Below, piece after piece: positions 24,258 to 26,128 of a stretch of DNA of 26,128 nucleotides. The stretch spans positions 1-26,128 of the forward strand of contig JAGXHC010000270.1 of assembly GCA_024636405.1 (NCBI GenBank), read 5' to 3'. The translations under genes were made by a program, and so were the position numbers. The stretch's first letter is position 1. Every line of letters begins with the position of its first letter. Source of the stretch: Sulfitobacter sp. (lineage in GTDB: Bacteria; Pseudomonadota; Alphaproteobacteria; Rhodobacterales; Rhodobacteraceae). A model generated the notes under the pieces. It did no database searches. It was not told the origin of the DNA and saw only the letters and a program-made list of their open reading frames with translations.

Positions 24258-25663
24258 GTGACATCCTGATTGTAGATGACGAACGCGATATCCGCGAGTT
24301 GATTTCGGACATCCTGAAAGACGAAGGGTACAAGACGCGGCTGGCGGGTAATTCCGACGACGCGATGCTGGCGATCAACACAGAGCCACCGGCGCTGATG
24401 GTGCTCGATATCTGGCTCAAGGACAGCCGGATGGACGGGATCGACATCCTCAAGACCGTCAAGCGGGACAACCCGGATGTACCGGTGGTCATCATCTCGG
24501 GACATGGCAACATTGAAATTGCGGTCGCAGCGATCAAACAGGGGGCGTACGATTTCATCGAAAAACCCTTTAACATCGACCAGTTGCTGGTCGTGATCCG
24601 CCGTGCGATGGAAACATCCCGTCTGCGCCGCGAGAACCTCAGCCTCAAGCGCCGCGATGTCACCAGTTCCGAAATGATCGGCACCTCTGCCGCGTTCCGT
24701 GCGCTGGTGGGACAATTGGACAAGGTCACGAAAAGCAATGGCCGGGTAATGCTGACAGGCCCCGCCGGCGCGGGCAAGGAAGTGGCCGCGCGGTATATCC
24801 ACGCCCATTCCGCACGCGCCTCGGCGCCGTTTATCACGGTCAACTGTGCGGGCGTCGCCCCCGACCGGATGGAAGAGGTGTTGTTTGGCCGCGAAACCGA
24901 CGACCGCGGGGTTGAGCCGGGTTTGCTGGAACAGGCACATAACGGCGTGATCTATTTTGATGAAGTGGCGGACATGCCGCTGGGCACGCAATCCAAGATC
25001 CTGCGCGTGTTGGTGGACCAGCAGTTCACCCGCGTCGGCGGCAACGACAAGGTGCGTGTCGATCTGCGGGTGATCTCTTCGACAAACCGCGATCTGGACG
25101 CTGCGATCAAGGCTGAAACCTTTCGTCAGGAGCTGTTTCACAGGCTTAACGTCGTGCCGATTGCCGTGCCGTCGCTTGAGGAACGTCGCGAGGATATTCC
25201 GTTGCTGGCCGACTATTTCATCGCCGATTGCAACAGCACGCAAGGCTTGCCGCTGCGCAAGCTGAGCGATGAAGCTGTGGCCCTGATGCAAACGATGGTC
25301 TGGCCGGGCAATGTGCGCCAACTTAAGAATCTGGTTGAACGGGTGCTGATCCTTGGCGATGGAACCGGCCCGATCGAAGCGCGTGAACTGCCCGGTGAAG
25401 AAGAAGGCAATACCGACGATGGCCGTGTCGTGCTGTCCGGGGCACTGGCGACCCTTCCGCTGCGCGAGGCACGCGAGGCGTTCGAGCGGGAATATCTGCT
25501 GACCCAGATCAACCGCTTTGGCGGCAACATCAGCCGCACCGCGAATTTTGTCGGCATGGAACGCAGCGCGCTGCACCGCAAGCTGAAATCGCTGGGGGTT
25601 GTGACATCGGCCAAATCAGGCGTGCGCATCGCCCATGTCGATGACGCGGACGCAGCAGAGTGA
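24254..25663 (+). CDS. ntrX: Response regulator NtrX
   Basis: This 469-residue regulator is coupled to ntrY by ATGA, with GGAGAG upstream. The receiver has Asp8-Asp9-Glu10, phospho-acceptor Asp52 (VLDIWL) and Lys104 (IEKPF). The AAA+ domain has Walker A GPAGAGKE (169-176) and Walker B YFDEVAD (Asp236-Glu237). The GAFTGA loop expected near 215-225 is replaced by FGRETDDRGVEPG, as is usual in NtrX proteins, so sigma-54 contact is unlikely. [10 protein letters not shown] (350-359) and a C-terminal Fis-like helix-turn-helix (about 425-447, SRTANFVGMERSALHRKLKS) are present. NtrX is often an essential regulator of envelope, nitrogen and respiration genes. A short GC hairpin lies just past the stop. 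Confidence 0.96.
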   Translation: MSDILIVDDERDIRELISDILKDEGYKTRLAGNSDDAMLAINTEPPALMVLDIWLKDSRMDGIDILKTVKRDNPDVPVVIISGHGNIEIAVAAIKQGAYDFIEKPFNIDQLLVVIRRAMETSRLRRENLSLKRRDVTSSEMIGTSAAFRALVGQLDKVTKSNGRVMLTGPAGAGKEVAARYIHAHSARASAPFITVNCAGVAPDRMEEVLFGRETDDRGVEPGLLEQAHNGVIYFDEVADMPLGTQSKILRVLVDQQFTRVGGNDKVRVDLRVISSTNRDLDAAIKAETFRQELFHRLNVVPIAVPSLEERREDIPLLADYFIADCNSTQGLPLRKLSDEAVALMQTMVWPGNVRQLKNLVERVLILGDGTGPIEARELPGEEEGNTDDGRVVLSGALATLPLREAREAFEREYLLTQINRFGGNISRTANFVGMERSALHRKLKSLGVVTSAKSGVRIAHVDDADAAE

Positions 25664-25676
25664 CCCCAAGGGGGTC
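25662..25676 (+). terminator. Weak hairpin at the end of ntrX
   Basis: GACCCC (25662-25667) pairs with GGGGTC (25671-25676) around a 3-nt loop, beginning inside the ntrX stop codon. There is no T-run after it, so it is at best a weak or Rho-assisted terminator between two convergent genes. Confidence 0.3.
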
Positions 25677-25690
25677 TCTGCGTGCGCGGG

Positions 25691-26128
25691 CTAGCCGCGG
25701 TTGACGATCTGGAAACTGCCGTTCGAGTTGCGGATCACACACGATGTGGGCGTAAGCGATGGCAGGGTTGTCGTGGCGCGTGCCGGTGCTGCCTTTGCCA
25801 TATTGTCGGGGCAGGGCGGGATCGATACCGGCGCAAAACCCTTGTCGGCCATGCACTGGACCTCGACGCGTTTGCGCAATGCATCGTTGGGGTCAAAGCT
25901 GACGACTTCGCCGGGGATATAATAGCCGCGCGATGTCACGCAACGGCCTGCGGAATCGCATTGGCGGCGCGGTGGGACATATTCGGGCGGCAACCGCCGG
26001 ACCTGAACGGAGGACGGCACCTGTTGCAACGCAGAGACCTGGCAGGCGGTCGTGTCGCGGTTCACTGCTGCCACGGTGGCGCCGGGCCGGTAATAGGTAT
26101 TGAGCGGCGCACAGGCGACCGCAAACAC
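25691..26128 (-). CDS. Exported, Cys-containing protein, 5' end cut by window edge
   Basis: The frame ends at TAG 25691 and continues to the right edge, giving 145 residues; the true start is probably outside. The visible beginning FAVACAPLNTYYRPG looks like the end of a signal peptide, possibly a lipobox with Cys after AVA, which would make it a lipoprotein; the alanine at -3 is less usual. Later cysteines include the pair in CDSAGRC (about 58-64) plus two or three others, suited to disulfides in the periplasm. The middle is rich in Pro and Arg and the C-terminus reads IRNSNGSFQIVNRG. I do not recognise a family. It is convergent with ntrX, with 27 bases between the stops. Confidence 0.65.
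   Translation of the reverse strand: MFAVACAPLNTYYRPGATVAAVNRDTTACQVSALQQVPSSVQVRRLPPEYVPPRRQCDSAGRCVTSRGYYIPGEVVSFDPNDALRKRVEVQCMADKGFAPVSIPPCPDNMAKAAPARATTTLPSLTPTSCVIRNSNGSFQIVNRG

Noticed and set aside
23750..25576. 608-codon minus-strand open frame opposite ntrY and ntrX
   Set aside because: It spans the junction of two well-recognised genes and has no domain pattern; it is a codon-bias shadow.

Overview
The window is a contiguous piece of a high-GC alphaproteobacterial chromosome, almost certainly from the Rhodobacterales (Roseobacter/Rhodobacter relatives). The evidence is a fused IspD-IspF protein, an ntrB-ntrC-ntrY-ntrX block next to dusB, an NtrC without the GAFTGA loop (a trait described for Rhodobacter capsulatus), and small proteins that look like the Rhodobacteraceae families DUF6477 and DUF6456. 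I see no insertion sequence, phage gene, CRISPR array, tRNA or rRNA. Gene density is very high, and no gene-free gap exceeds about 260 bases.

Left part (1-7494, all on the minus strand, read right to left): guaA (GMP synthase), an EamA/DMT exporter, a FadL-type outer membrane porin that ends in a strong terminator, a second EamA exporter, an unrecognised P-loop protein, metA (homoserine O-acyltransferase, predicted acetyl-CoA type), and a membrane-anchored alpha/beta hydrolase that runs off the left edge and starts 1 nt after metA.

Middle (7495-14365): a stand-alone MttB-family methyltransferase on the plus strand, then a divergent pair of Rhodobacteraceae-type regulatory or hypothetical genes (DUF6477 minus, DUF6456 plus). 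Between this pair lie two perfect tandem DnaA boxes and a near-match to a CtrA site. After a clear terminator comes lipA (lipoyl synthase). A minus-strand block follows: a class II cytochrome c with an overlapping diheme cytochrome c, and hpt coupled to a 58-residue membrane protein.

Right part (14435-26128): coq10/ratA-like and an MmgE/PrpD-family gene (plus); ispDF-pgpA-cinA (minus), joined by ATGA overlaps; then dusB-ntrB-ntrC and ntrY-ntrX (plus), the nitrogen and redox two-component systems, with dusB/ntrB and ntrY/ntrX also joined by ATGA overlaps. The right edge cuts a convergent, probably secreted or lipoprotein gene.

Most of the content is housekeeping. The best candidates for something undescribed are the tandem DnaA-box promoter in front of the DUF6456 helix-turn-helix gene and the unrecognised P-loop protein beside metA. 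No wholly new multi-gene system is evident.
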